DNA of 64,000 nt from Verrucomicrobiales bacterium (GCA_029213195.1 JARGNI010000008.1:91525-155524); one strand, 5' to 3'; positions 44,211 through 53,696 are shown, counted from the first letter of the stretch. A program made the numbers and translations. Notes: generated from the letters alone by a model not told the origin.

Positions 44211-47051
44211 CTATTCGGCTTTGGGTCTGATCGTTACGTTGACCTGGGTGTCGGCACCGAGGAACTCCTTGGCCAGGGCATTCACCTCATCGACGGTGAT
44301 GGCCTTGTAGTCGTCCACAAAGCTCCGGGACCACTCGAGGCGCTCCGGATATTCCTGGCTACTCTCGAGAACGCTGCCGAGCCAATAGCGATTCGTTCGG
44401 CGCATTTCCTCGATTTGCACGACCTGTGGTTTCTTGGCGCGCTCCAGCTCGTCTTCGGTGATGGATTTGCCGCTCGAAAGTTCTTTAGCGATCTCGGAAA
44501 TTACCTGGGTGACCGACTCGGCCTGATCCGGATCCACCGTAACCGAGGCGAAAAGGTATCCATAGCCGGTCCATGTATCGCTGGGAAGGTTGTGCGCGAA
44601 TGGGCTGTAGGCGTCGCCCAGCTCTTCCCGAATCTTGATGCGAAGTCGATCGTCGAGAATGGCCGAGAGCACACTGAGCCGCCGGGATTTCTTGATGTCG
44701 TAGATATCAGTGGTCGGCCAGTGGACGACCGCCATTCCCTTGGGAATCTCGGATTCAAACTCGAAATTCTTCGTGGTTGCTCCGGGGAAGGACACCTTGC
44801 GTTGTTTCGAATAGTCCGGCTTCTCGGCAGATCGATCCGGCAGCGACCCGAAGGTTTCGGCGAGCGCCTTCTTGGTCGTGTCCACGTCGATGTCTCCCAC
44901 CACACTGATTTCAAGGTAGCCCTCCTGCAATTCTGGGAGGACCCATTCGCGAGCTTGTTCGAGTGTCAGCTTTTCAACCGCTTCTCGAGGAGGATAGCCG
45001 AAGCGTGGGTCATTGCCGTGAAGAAAGGCGGCGACTTCGTCCTGCGCAAATCCTCCCGGAGTCCGCTCCAGTTGTTGATAGAGATAGTCGAGGGCTCTGC
45101 GGAACTCCGTAGCCGCCTCCGATCGAAATCCAGGATTGGTAAGATAGGCCCGCATCAGGACGAGTTGGGTGCGCAGATCCTCGGGAGTGGTCGCTCCCGT
45201 GAGGATGAAGGCGTCGTTGTCGACATCGAAACGAACGTCGACGGACTCGCCGGCAAAAAGTTGCTTGAGGTCGTCCTGGCTGTGCGCTTCCAGGCCTCCC
45301 TTGGAGAAAACGCTGGAGAGAAAGAAAGAGAGTCCTGGTGTCGGTTCATTGAGAAGTCCCGATCCAATTCGAGCCTTCACATAGACGACATTGTCTTCGT
45401 AATCAGTGGGCTTGAGACTGGCGTGAACTCCGTTGGCGAACTCGAGCTGGGTGATGTCGAGATCCTCAACCTTGGATTCGTTTTTGACCTCGCCTGCCTC
45501 CGGAAGATCATTGTAGGCAAATTCGGTGATGGCGACCTCCTCGGGAGCCGCTACGGCGACCGACTCACTGGAACGGTAAGCCTTCTCGATGGCCGCGAGG
45601 GCATCATCCTCGATTACGGCATTTCCGGAGACGAGGACCATGGTTTCATCGGTGTTGAGCCAAAGATCGCGAAGCACTTCCTGGCAGCTCTCGGTCGTGA
45701 TGCTTTCCAGCACTTTGGTGACCCGAGGGAGGTCGTCTGCGGGATTGGTGAAGACCCGGCGCTGTCCGATGCGTCGCGCAATTTCGTTGGCGAGGTCACG
45801 GGATTTCCGGGTTCCCATCTGCCGGGCCGCTTCTTCATAGAGCTTCGCGATAACGGCCTTGGATTCCTCCAGTTCATTCTCGGTGAACCCGAACTCGAGA
45901 GCACGTCGGAGTTCCTGCTCGATCAGAGCAATCGCTTCGTCCCAATTCTCCGGGGTGCAGTCCGCGTCGATCGAACCGTAGAGAGCAAATCCGAGATCGA
46001 AGAAATCTCCGACGTGCATCGATGCCGAACTGATCGGGGAATCTTCCTTCTTGGCGAGTCTTTCCAATCGTCGATTCACGATGCGGCCGGCGATCATCCG
46101 CTTGAGATCGCCCTCGCGACGGGCGCTGTCGTCCGCAGGGTCGATTCGGGACTTCAGGGCCTCGATCGAGACCGAGGTTTCTCCGGCTTCTTCTTCGTAG
46201 TGGTAGTGGGTTGCGAATTCTCGATTCGAAACCGTGCCCATCTCGGGAGCTTCGCGTTTCTCTCGCGATTCCATGTCGGCGAAGTGTTTCTGGATCAGCT
46301 CCTTGGCAGAGTCTACCTCGATATCACCGACAACCACCAACGCCATTCGATTGGCGGTGTACCAGTTCTCATAGAACTCGACGAAGCGCTCGCGGGGAGC
46401 ATTCTGAATCACCTCCTCGGTGCCGATGGGGAGACGGCGGCTGAGTCGATGTTCGGGGAAGGCGAATTTCAATTGCTCGACAAAGGTCCTCCAGCTGACC
46501 GAATCACGCGTCCGCTTCTCGCTCATGATAACCCCGCGTTCGTCTTCGATTTCGTCCGGGAGAAGCAGCATCCCGTCGGCGTAGTCTCGGAGGAGTTGAA
46601 TTCCCTCGTCGATCATTTTTTCCTCGGAGTTGGGAAGCTCGAGTTTGTAGACCGTTTCGTTGAAAGAAGTGTGTGCGTTGGTGTGGTTGCCAAAGCCCAT
46701 TCCGAGGCGCTGAAAATACTCGACCATTTCTCCAGCTGGGAAATTGGTGGTTCCGTTGAAAGCCATGTGCTCGAGGAAGTGCGCAAGCCCCTGCTGGTTG
46801 TCGGCCTCCATCAAGGATCCGGCATCGACGTAGAGGCGCAGACTGACTCGATTGGGAGGTTCTTCGTTCGGAAGGATCGCGTAGCGCAATCCGTTCTCGA
46901 GAACTCCCCAGGTCACGGCGGCATCGGTTGGAATGTCACTCCCTTCGTGGGCAAGCGGAATGGGATTGTTCGGAGCAGGGGTTTCCTGGGCGGACGCAGG
47001 GATCAGTGCTGCGGGCAGGAGCAGAGAGAAGAGCAGGGATTTACGGATCAT
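44211..47051 (-). CDS. M16 family zinc metallopeptidase (pitrilysin/insulinase-like)
   Basis: GLAHFLEHMAFNGTTNFPAGEMVEYFQRLGMGFG HxxEH motif; two M16 halves. Confidence 0.93.
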   Translation of the reverse strand: MIRKSLLFSLLLPAALIPASAQETPAPNNPIPLAHEGSDIPTDAAVTWGVLENGLRYAILPNEEPPNRVSLRLYVDAGSLMEADNQQGLAHFLEHMAFNGTTNFPAGEMVEYFQRLGMGFGNHTNAHTSFNETVYKLELPNSEEKMIDEGIQLLRDYADGMLLLPDEIEDERGVIMSEKRTRDSVSWRTFVEQLKFAFPEHRLSRRLPIGTEEVIQNAPRERFVEFYENWYTANRMALVVVGDIEVDSAKELIQKHFADMESREKREAPEMGTVSNREFATHYHYEEEAGETSVSIEALKSRIDPADDSARREGDLKRMIAGRIVNRRLERLAKKEDSPISSASMHVGDFFDLGFALYGSIDADCTPENWDEAIALIEQELRRALEFGFTENELEESKAVIAKLYEEAARQMGTRKSRDLANEIARRIGQRRVFTNPADDLPRVTKVLESITTESCQEVLRDLWLNTDETMVLVSGNAVIEDDALAAIEKAYRSSESVAVAAPEEVAITEFAYNDLPEAGEVKNESKVEDLDITQLEFANGVHASLKPTDYEDNVVYVKARIGSGLLNEPTPGLSFFLSSVFSKGGLEAHSQDDLKQLFAGESVDVRFDVDNDAFILTGATTPEDLRTQLVLMRAYLTNPGFRSEAATEFRRALDYLYQQLERTPGGFAQDEVAAFLHGNDPRFGYPPREAVEKLTLEQAREWVLPELQEGYLEISVVGDIDVDTTKKALAETFGSLPDRSAEKPDYSKQRKVSFPGATTKNFEFESEIPKGMAVVHWPTTDIYDIKKSRRLSVLSAILDDRLRIKIREELGDAYSPFAHNLPSDTWTGYGYLFASVTVDPDQAESVTQVISEIAKELSSGKSITEDELERAKKPQVVQIEEMRRTNRYWLGSVLESSQEYPERLEWSRSFVDDYKAITVDEVNALAKEFLGADTQVNVTIRPKAE

Positions 47052-47109
47052 AGTTCGAGGGGGAAAGCGAGTGAGAGAGGGGTTTTTGTCTGAGAATCTG
47101 GATCAGGAA

Positions 47110-47883
47110 TCAGCGTCGATTGAATCGGACGCAATCCGCATAGGATACGCCTCGACCCCCAAAAATGTCCAATGCACTTCCGATCGTGAGATCGACGTGA
47201 CCGCGGCTGAGACGATCGACCAGTTCGAGGTCGGAGAGGGAGGACGCTCCCCCGGCGTAAGTGAGGGGAACTCGCCCCCAGTCGCCAAGCAATTTGACCA
47301 ACTCTTCGTCGATACCGCCACACTTCCCTTCGACGTCGGCGGCGTGGATCAGGAATTCGGCACAGGAGGACGCAAGGGAGTCGAGTGTGTCGTGGGATAC
47401 GGGGACATTGGTGAGGGTCTGCCAACGGTTCATTGCGACGACCCATCCCTCGTCGACTCGACGGCAACTGAGATCGATGACCAGTCGATCGCTTCCTACG
47501 GCTTCGACGAGTCTCTTCAGCTGATCCGGTTGAAACCGTCCCTCGGAATCAAACAGGCACGAAGTGGCGATGACGTGAGAAGCTCCCGCTTCGATCCAGG
47601 ATGCGGCATTTTCCGGTCGGATGCCCCCTCCCAGCTGCAGTCCGTTCGGGTAGGCGGCCAGGGCATTCTTCGCTGCCTCTTCATTTCCGGGGCCCAGTTG
47701 GATGACGTGTCCTCCCTCGAGCTTGTCCTGCGCGTAGAGTTCGGCAAAATATTCCGGTGCCTTGTCACTGATGTGATTGGTCTCCAGCGCGGACTCATCC
47801 GAGTTGAGCGTTCCGCCCACGATCTGTTTCACCTGGCCTTCATGAAGGTCGATGCAGGGGCGAAAGCGCGTCCGGGAGCTCAT
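47110..47883 (-). CDS. hisA: Eukaryote-type (His6-like) phosphoribosylformimino-5-aminoimidazole carboxamide ribotide isomerase
   Basis: FRPCIDLHEGQVKQIVGGTL, DLSCR, VVAMNRWQTLTN, EFLIHAADVEGKCGGIDEELV, VDLTIGSALDIFGG match yeast HIS6-type motifs. Confidence 0.88.
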   Translation of the reverse strand: MSSRTRFRPCIDLHEGQVKQIVGGTLNSDESALETNHISDKAPEYFAELYAQDKLEGGHVIQLGPGNEEAAKNALAAYPNGLQLGGGIRPENAASWIEAGASHVIATSCLFDSEGRFQPDQLKRLVEAVGSDRLVIDLSCRRVDEGWVVAMNRWQTLTNVPVSHDTLDSLASSCAEFLIHAADVEGKCGGIDEELVKLLGDWGRVPLTYAGGASSLSDLELVDRLSRGHVDLTIGSALDIFGGRGVSYADCVRFNRR

Positions 47884-47916
47884 CTGGAAGAAAGAAGCGG
47901 GAAAAAAGGGGGAGAT

Positions 47917-48942
47917 TCAAGCAATCGAGAAAAAGTCCTTACCCTCGATCATTCCCGCATCGCTCGCAAGATCGCGAATGCGATCTCTTGCTCCCGGTTG
48001 ACCAGCTGCCCCAAGAACTACCCTTCGCGCGGGACAGTCCGAAATCGCCTCCGCTGGCAGCACCGGGATATCGTGAATTCTGTTTCCGATTTGTCGGGGA
48101 TTGACCTCGAGAAAGGAGTGAATACGAACTCCTTGTCCGAGAAGGAGAAGAGCGAATTCTTTTCCGATGGGACCGGCTCCACTGATGACGATTCCCTTCT
48201 CCTGGACTGCAGGAATACGAGCGAGGTAGTGTGCCTTGGCTTTCTGGAATTCGGAGAGGGCGTAGCGATCGAGATTGCGGGTGGAGCGATCGGGGGCATC
48301 GATCCAATCGAGCAGGACCTCATCGACTTTCCCCAGCTTCCACCCTCGCTCCAGGATCCGGAGCCAGAGATCGTAGTCCTCGGCCCAGGCCGGGTCCTCG
48401 TAGCCCCCGATCTTTTCCAGGGCATCACGACGTATCATCGCACTCGGGTTGGGAAGGGGGCTGTCGACAAATCTCTGGATTTCGACCTGCTTGGGAGAAA
48501 TCCGGGTATTGATCCACTTCTCATAGCGTTGGTAGCCCCCATCGGCCAGAATCAACCTCCCGCTCGAGTCCCTTTTCCGGATATGGACGAGAGAGCCGCA
48601 GGCGACGAGCTCGGGGTGTCGATCGAGAAAGTCTTTCTGCCTCTGAAGGCGCTGGGGGCGGGCCAGGTCGTCGGCATCCATTCGCGCGATGAGAGGAGCA
48701 CGAGCTTTTCGCCACGCCAGGTTCGCCGCTTCGACAAAAGTCCCTTCGCAGCGAGTGATGTGGAGATGGGGATGCGCCTGGGAAAGGGCGGACAGGATCT
48801 GTGGCGTGCGATCCGTGGAGGCGTGGTCCACCACGACCACTTCGAAGGATTCGAATTCCTGGGTCAAGACACTCTCCAGCGCTGCCTCAATGGTTTCCTC
48901 GCCGTTCCTGACCGGCATCACTACGGAGATCGCAGGATTCAT
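47917..48942 (-). CDS. Family 2 glycosyltransferase with C-terminal Rossmann-like domain
   Basis: ISVVMPVRNGEETIEAALESVLTQEFESFEVVVVDHASTD; C-terminal KGIVISGAGPIGKEFALLLLGQGVRIHSFLEVNPRQIG. Confidence 0.82.
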   Translation of the reverse strand: MNPAISVVMPVRNGEETIEAALESVLTQEFESFEVVVVDHASTDRTPQILSALSQAHPHLHITRCEGTFVEAANLAWRKARAPLIARMDADDLARPQRLQRQKDFLDRHPELVACGSLVHIRKRDSSGRLILADGGYQRYEKWINTRISPKQVEIQRFVDSPLPNPSAMIRRDALEKIGGYEDPAWAEDYDLWLRILERGWKLGKVDEVLLDWIDAPDRSTRNLDRYALSEFQKAKAHYLARIPAVQEKGIVISGAGPIGKEFALLLLGQGVRIHSFLEVNPRQIGNRIHDIPVLPAEAISDCPARRVVLGAAGQPGARDRIRDLASDAGMIEGKDFFSIA

Positions 48943-48975
48943 TCTACGGGGAAGCGACTCGATGGATCAGGAAAC

Positions 48976-49007
48976 AAAAAGGCTCCGAAGTTTCCTCCGG
49001 AGCCTTT
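48976..49007 (-). terminator. Rho-independent terminator downstream of rplY
   Basis: AAAGGCTCCG...CGGAGCCTTT hairpin with T-run on the minus strand. Confidence 0.8.
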
Positions 49008-49032
49008 CCAAATTCGGATTTCGGGGAGAAAA

Positions 49033-49695
49033 TCAGCTCTCGCTGGATTCTTCGGAAGACTCTTCGTCTTCGGCTGCTTTTTCGCCTTCGGCTTCGCCCT
49101 TTGCTCCACCGCCACCTTCGGAAGCAGCAGCACGAGTCTGGGCCACGAGAGCGACGAGGACATCTCCTTCCATTTTCGTGGTCACTCCGTCGGGAAGGTT
49201 GAGGTTCGAGACCTTGAGGCTGTCTCCGAGCTCGAGATCGCTGACGTCATTGTCGATCGCTTCGGGAAGGTCGCCGGGGCGACAGAAAACCTCGATTTCG
49301 CGGATCAGTTGTTCGAGTAGACCTCCCACTTTCACACCGGCAGGCTCGCCGTGGAGGTGAATCGGCACGGTCGCATTGATCGTGTCGTTCTCGCTGACGG
49401 CGCGGAAGTCGATGTGGATGAGAGAACCCGAGAGGGGATCGCGCTGGATGTCCTGGACGATCGCAAGCTTGGTCTTTTCTTCGGCGCCCTCGATCTCGAG
49501 GTTTACCAGGAAGTTCTGGCTTCCCTGTTTCTTGGCAACGTCGAAAAAGTTTTTCGAGTTCAGCTGGATCATGTACTCCCGCTGGCTGGCACCGTAGATG
49601 ACGGCGGGGACGATACCGGAGCGACGGAGTCTCTTGGACGCGGTCGTTCCTTTCACGTCGCGTTTCTCGGCTTGAAGTGTTTCCTGAGTTGCCAT
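49033..49695 (-). CDS. rplY: 50S ribosomal protein L25/general stress protein Ctc
   Basis: KRDVKGTTASKRLRRSGIVPAVIYGASQ..., TL5 C-domain and acidic tail; upstream of prs in coordinate order typical for ctc-prs. Confidence 0.93.
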   Translation of the reverse strand: MATQETLQAEKRDVKGTTASKRLRRSGIVPAVIYGASQREYMIQLNSKNFFDVAKKQGSQNFLVNLEIEGAEEKTKLAIVQDIQRDPLSGSLIHIDFRAVSENDTINATVPIHLHGEPAGVKVGGLLEQLIREIEVFCRPGDLPEAIDNDVSDLELGDSLKVSNLNLPDGVTTKMEGDVLVALVAQTRAAASEGGGGAKGEAEGEKAAEDEESSEESSES

Positions 49696-49771
49696 GGAGC
49701 AGTCTGGTAAATGGATTTCGATTCGCTTCGCACGAGCTGTCGGGCGAAGGGCGCGAAATTTAGGTCACACC

Positions 49772-50710
49772 TCAGGAAATGTCAAAGAGAGATGTGACAG
49801 ACTCTTCGAGGTGAATTCTTCGAATCGCCTCGGCGAGAAGTTCCGCGATGCTGACCACGGTCACTTTCTCCCCGATCGCATACGGAGTGCTGTTGGTCGA
49901 GATGAGCTCTTCGATTTCGGATTCGGCGATTCTCTGTTGCCCTTGCTCGCTGAGCACCGCGTGAGAAACCCCGGCGAAAATCCGTTTCGCCCCATGGGCG
50001 CGGAGGAGTTTGGCGGCCGAGGTCAGGGTGCCTGCGGTCTCCGAGATATCGTCGACGAGCAGGACATTGCAGCCTTCGACTTCTCCGATGAGGCTGATCG
50101 CTTCCACTTCGGTGGCGCTGACTCGATTCTTGGCAACGATCGCAAGGGGGCATTCGAGGGCTTTCGAGTAGGAGTGAGCCATTTTCATTCCCCCGACGTC
50201 GGGGGAGACGACGACGAGATTGTCCGTCAATTCCTTGTCTCTCAGGTAGCGGATCAGTACCGGTTTTGCGTAAAGGTGATCGACCGGAATGTCGAAGAAG
50301 CCCTGGATCTGTCCGGCGTGGAGATCCATCGTGAGGACCCGGTCGACCCCGGCGGCGGTGAGAAGGTTGGCGACCAGTTTCGCGGTGATGGGTACTCGTG
50401 GCTGGTCTTTTCGGTCCTGTCTTGCGTATCCGAAGAAAGGAATTACAGCCGTGATTCGTTTCGCGCTGGCCCGTTTCGCGGCATCGACCATGATGAGGAG
50501 CTCCATCAGGTTCTCGTTGGTCGGTGGCGAGGTGGGCTGGACAATGAAGATGTCGCGACCGCGGATGTTCTCGTTGATCTTCACGAACGTTTCTCCGTCG
50601 GGAAACTGCGTCACGGTCGTATCCGACTGACGCACCCCCAGGTGATCGGCAATCTCCTCGGCGAGTTCCGGATGGGACGTTCCGCTGAAAATTCTGAGCT
50701 CGTTGTCCAT
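49772..50710 (-). CDS. prs: Ribose-phosphate pyrophosphokinase
   Basis: IRGRDIFIVQPTSPPTNENLMELLIMVDAAKRASAKRITAVIPFFGYARQDRKDQPRVPITAKLVANLL. Confidence 0.97.
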   Translation of the reverse strand: MDNELRIFSGTSHPELAEEIADHLGVRQSDTTVTQFPDGETFVKINENIRGRDIFIVQPTSPPTNENLMELLIMVDAAKRASAKRITAVIPFFGYARQDRKDQPRVPITAKLVANLLTAAGVDRVLTMDLHAGQIQGFFDIPVDHLYAKPVLIRYLRDKELTDNLVVVSPDVGGMKMAHSYSKALECPLAIVAKNRVSATEVEAISLIGEVEGCNVLLVDDISETAGTLTSAAKLLRAHGAKRIFAGVSHAVLSEQGQQRIAESEIEELISTNSTPYAIGEKVTVVSIAELLAEAIRRIHLEESVTSLFDIS

Positions 50711-50880
50711 AGCAAAGCCATCCTCGCGAAATCGTCACAAAACGCCAGTGAAATATGAGAACGGGGGAAGGGTTTCTCTCCGCGAGGCCCTGGAAGGGCA
50801 ATCTCGGAGCGGCCGGTCACCAAGCGGATGAGGATCTCTCCGCAGGAGGGACACCGTCGGGCTTGCTGCTTGAAAAAAGA

Positions 50881-50924
50881 GAAAGGGTTGGAGAAGGCCA
50901 CCTACGCCAACATCCAACCCTTTC
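50881..50924 (-). terminator. Strong terminator hairpin at the end of the extended SHD1-like gene
   Basis: 12-bp perfect inverted repeat GAAAGGGTTGGA/TCCAACCCTTTC, 20-nt loop, minus-strand tail TCTCTTTTTTC; 25 nt past the distal stop. Confidence 0.75.
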
Positions 50925-50949
50925 AAAAAGTGTTTTGGATCGAATCCGA

Positions 50950-51672
50950 TCAGTTCGAGCCGGAAGAGGCAATTTTGCCATCGTCCCAAGTCGCCCGCTT
51001 CACTACCGGGTCTGAAGATTTATGTTCGGCGATCATTCGATCTCCTTTGTATACACGCAGCCAGATTCCTTTCAGTCTGCTTCCGTCTTTGTTGGTTGCG
51101 ACCGCAACCGTAGAGCCTCGTCAACTATTCGAGACGTTCTTCGTCTCGCTTCGTTCCAGGCTCAGCCCGGTAGTTTCAAACTCCTCTGTGACATTGGCAG
51201 GGATCAACTCGACTCCGTGGCTTCCTTCCTTGAAGGAGCCGCAGTCCATGTAGATGCGATATTTGACCATCGCATTGTCCAGATCGTTTCTGCCCCAGTT
51301 CTCGATGGCGACGTCGTAGAGATATGAGCGGATGTTCGTCTTCGTGTTTCCTTTCGTGACGTTTTCGGAGCCGGTCGTTTTCTTCTTGGCATCGATCCGA
51401 AGGCGGAAGGTCTCGTTCTCTTCTCCCCACTTCAGGACGTAGGCCTGGTCTTCTTCGGAGAGCATTGCGATGGGAAAGCGAACCTGACGTTGCGTCGAGT
51501 CCAGCTTTACCGTGACTTCCACATTGGTTGCCGAGACGATTTCCGCCTCCATCGTTTTCCCGTCAGCGCTGGTGAAGGTGCGACTCTCGGCAGTTGCTAC
51601 GAAGGGTAGCAATCCCAAGGTCACGACCGCGACCGCTAAGGCGGGAAGGTGGGTTCGTGAGGTCGTATTCAT
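50950..51672 (-). CDS. Secreted SHD1-like protein interrupted by one in-frame TGA (51121-51123); extended reading frame shown
   Basis: Signal peptide MNTTSRTHLPALAVAVVTLGLLPFVATAES, SHD1-like RTFTSADGKTMEAEIVSA...FPIAMLSEEDQAYV; after TGA same frame reads RGSTVAVATNKDGSRLKGIWLRVYKGDRMIAEHKSSDPVVKRATWDDGKIASSGSN*. Confidence 0.6.
51094..51123 (-). other. Candidate bacterial SECIS-like element (UGA + 11 nt + GGUUGC-GGUC-GCAACC hairpin)
   Basis: Perfect 6-bp stem with GGUC loop; spacing and loop resemble E. coli fdhF SECIS. Confidence 0.35.
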
Positions 51673-51885
51673 AATTGGTCCGTATAAGAATGGGGGCAAT
51701 TACGAGTAAGGACAACCCAAATTTCTGGCAGATTAGCAGCAGACGCGCTCCGCCTTCCGCTGATCGAGAGGGAGGATGCGATGCCGGCCCCTGTTCCTTT
51801 CGGAATCGAACAGGGTGGAGTCCGTCACCTAACAGGGTTCGATCCAGTTCGGGAGGAGAAAGATCAGGGTTCGGTCGAGCCCGGG

Positions 51886-53658
51886 CTAGTAGACGTCCCG
51901 CTGGTAGCGCTTCTCTTTGCGCAAGGCGTCGATATAGGCCTTGGCATCTTCGGGCGACTTGCCTCCGTGCTCGGCGGCGATGTCGATGAGGGCCTGGTGG
52001 ACATCCTTGGCCATGCGGGTAGCGTCCCCGCAGACGTAGAAGTAGGCGCCTTTTTCCAACCAGTCCCAGACTTCCCTGCCGCGCTCGAGAAGTCGATGCT
52101 GGACATAGATCTTGTCTTTCTGGTCCCGCGAGAAGGCAGTCGTCAGCTCACTGAGACTCCCGTCCTCGAGATAGTCGAGCCATTCGAGTTGGTAGAGAAA
52201 GTCGTAGGAGAAGTGCTGGTCTCCGAAAAAGAGCCAGTTTTCCCCCTTCGCCTCCTTGGCTGCCCGCTCTTCGACAAAGGCGCGGAACGGGGCGATCCCG
52301 GTTCCGGGCCCAACCATGATGATGGGTGTCTCGTCGTTCTCGGGAAGGCGAAAATTCTTGTTCGAGTGAAAGAAGACGCGAACCTTGTCACCCACGGCGA
52401 CATCATCTGCGACATAGCAGGAGCAGACGCCGACTCGGTCGCGGTCGAAAGTGTGATAGCGAACCGCCGCAATAGTGAGATGGACTTCATCTTCGTGCTT
52501 CTTCAGGCTGGAGGCGATCGAGTAGAGTCTCGGGTTCAGCTTGCGGAGGATCCCGGTGAAGGATTCCGGGGTCCAGTCCCGGTGTGGGTAGGCTTCGAGA
52601 AGATCGATCAGCTGACGGCCGTAGATCCACTCCTTGAGCGTGGCCTTGTCTTTTTCATCGAGCAGCTTCTGGAGGTCCTCGTTGCCGACGATCCCATTGT
52701 ATTTCATCGCGATGGCCGGACTCAGCGTCGTGATGTCAAAATCCGACTTGAGCGCTTCCGCGAGCGTTTGATCACCGAGCTTGGCGTTGGCGGTCAGGCC
52801 GGTGGCCGCGAGAACTGCCTCGATGTCAGCGGCACGATTCTCCGGGTAGATGCCGAGGGAATCACCCGGTTCGTAGCTCAGGCCCGAGCCTTCGAGAGAA
52901 ATCTCGACATGGAGAGTTTCCTTGTCCGAACCCGTTCCATTGAGGACGATCTTGTCGAGAATCTCGGCCTCGTAGGGATTCTTCTTGTCGTAGACCTGGG
53001 CTGCCGGAGCCGCTGTGACGGGTGCGGCAATCGTTGCGGCTGCTGGGGTGGGGAAAGCGTCGAGGGCACCCGCAAGCCATTTCTGGAATGCTTCCTCATA
53101 GTCCACATCGCAATCAACGCGGGCGAAGACTCTTTCTCCGCCAAGCTGGGAGAGGCGCTCGTCGAAGTCTTTTCCGATCTTGCAGAAATGCTCGTAGCTC
53201 GTATCGCCGAGAGCGCAGACCGAGAACTTCACATTGGGAAGCTGTGGCATCGTATCGGCCATGAATCCCTCGTAGTAGGAAGTCGCGGCGTCAGGCGGAT
53301 CGCCTTCTCCCCAGGTGCTCACGATGACGAGGAGATTTTCGCTCTTGGCGAGATCGGCAGGCTTGGCGTCGGCCATGTTGACGATCTTGCCTTTGAAATT
53401 CTTCTTCTCTGCCGCCTTCTTGACATCACCGGCGAGTTTTTCGGCGTTCCCGGATTCGGATCCGTAGAGGATCGTCATCGGCGATTTCTCGGTCGAGATA
53501 GCAGCGGCTGCTGGGAGTGCCGCGCCGTTGCCTGCGAAACCGATCCCGGCAAAGAATCCCGAAAGCCAGGTGGCCTGGTCGGGAGCGAGCCCCGCGGCCA
53601 GTGCCTGGGCGATCTTTTCCTGCTCGGGCTGGAGGGGGGAAAGAGGAGAGAAACTCAT
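51886..53658 (-). CDS. cysJ: Sulfite reductase flavoprotein component (CysJ-like)
   Basis: TILYGSESGNAEKLAGDV flavodoxin, RLYSIASSLKKHEDEVHLTI FAD, GPGTGIAPFRAFVEER, NADP domain ending RYQRDVY. Confidence 0.93.
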   Translation of the reverse strand: MSFSPLSPLQPEQEKIAQALAAGLAPDQATWLSGFFAGIGFAGNGAALPAAAAISTEKSPMTILYGSESGNAEKLAGDVKKAAEKKNFKGKIVNMADAKPADLAKSENLLVIVSTWGEGDPPDAATSYYEGFMADTMPQLPNVKFSVCALGDTSYEHFCKIGKDFDERLSQLGGERVFARVDCDVDYEEAFQKWLAGALDAFPTPAAATIAAPVTAAPAAQVYDKKNPYEAEILDKIVLNGTGSDKETLHVEISLEGSGLSYEPGDSLGIYPENRAADIEAVLAATGLTANAKLGDQTLAEALKSDFDITTLSPAIAMKYNGIVGNEDLQKLLDEKDKATLKEWIYGRQLIDLLEAYPHRDWTPESFTGILRKLNPRLYSIASSLKKHEDEVHLTIAAVRYHTFDRDRVGVCSCYVADDVAVGDKVRVFFHSNKNFRLPENDETPIIMVGPGTGIAPFRAFVEERAAKEAKGENWLFFGDQHFSYDFLYQLEWLDYLEDGSLSELTTAFSRDQKDKIYVQHRLLERGREVWDWLEKGAYFYVCGDATRMAKDVHQALIDIAAEHGGKSPEDAKAYIDALRKEKRYQRDVY

Positions 53659-53696
53659 GAATTGAAACGTGTCACAATGGGGAACTGCGGGAAGTG

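Noticed and set aside
44415-47093. 892-aa plus-strand ORF opposite the M16 peptidase
   Set aside because: Antisense shadow ORF; the minus strand carries a clear M16 peptidase with HxxEH motif, and the antisense product has no recognisable domains.
46933-49320. 795-aa plus-strand ORF spanning the M16 N-terminus, hisA, glycosyltransferase and rplY
   Set aside because: Antisense to several conserved genes; artefact of codon bias in GC-rich DNA.
50828-51253. Plus-strand ORF over the SHD1 C-terminus and a minus-strand 50611-50901 ORF with one CPSC motif
   Set aside because: First is antisense to the extended SHD1 frame; second overlaps prs and contains the terminator, with a single CxxC only.
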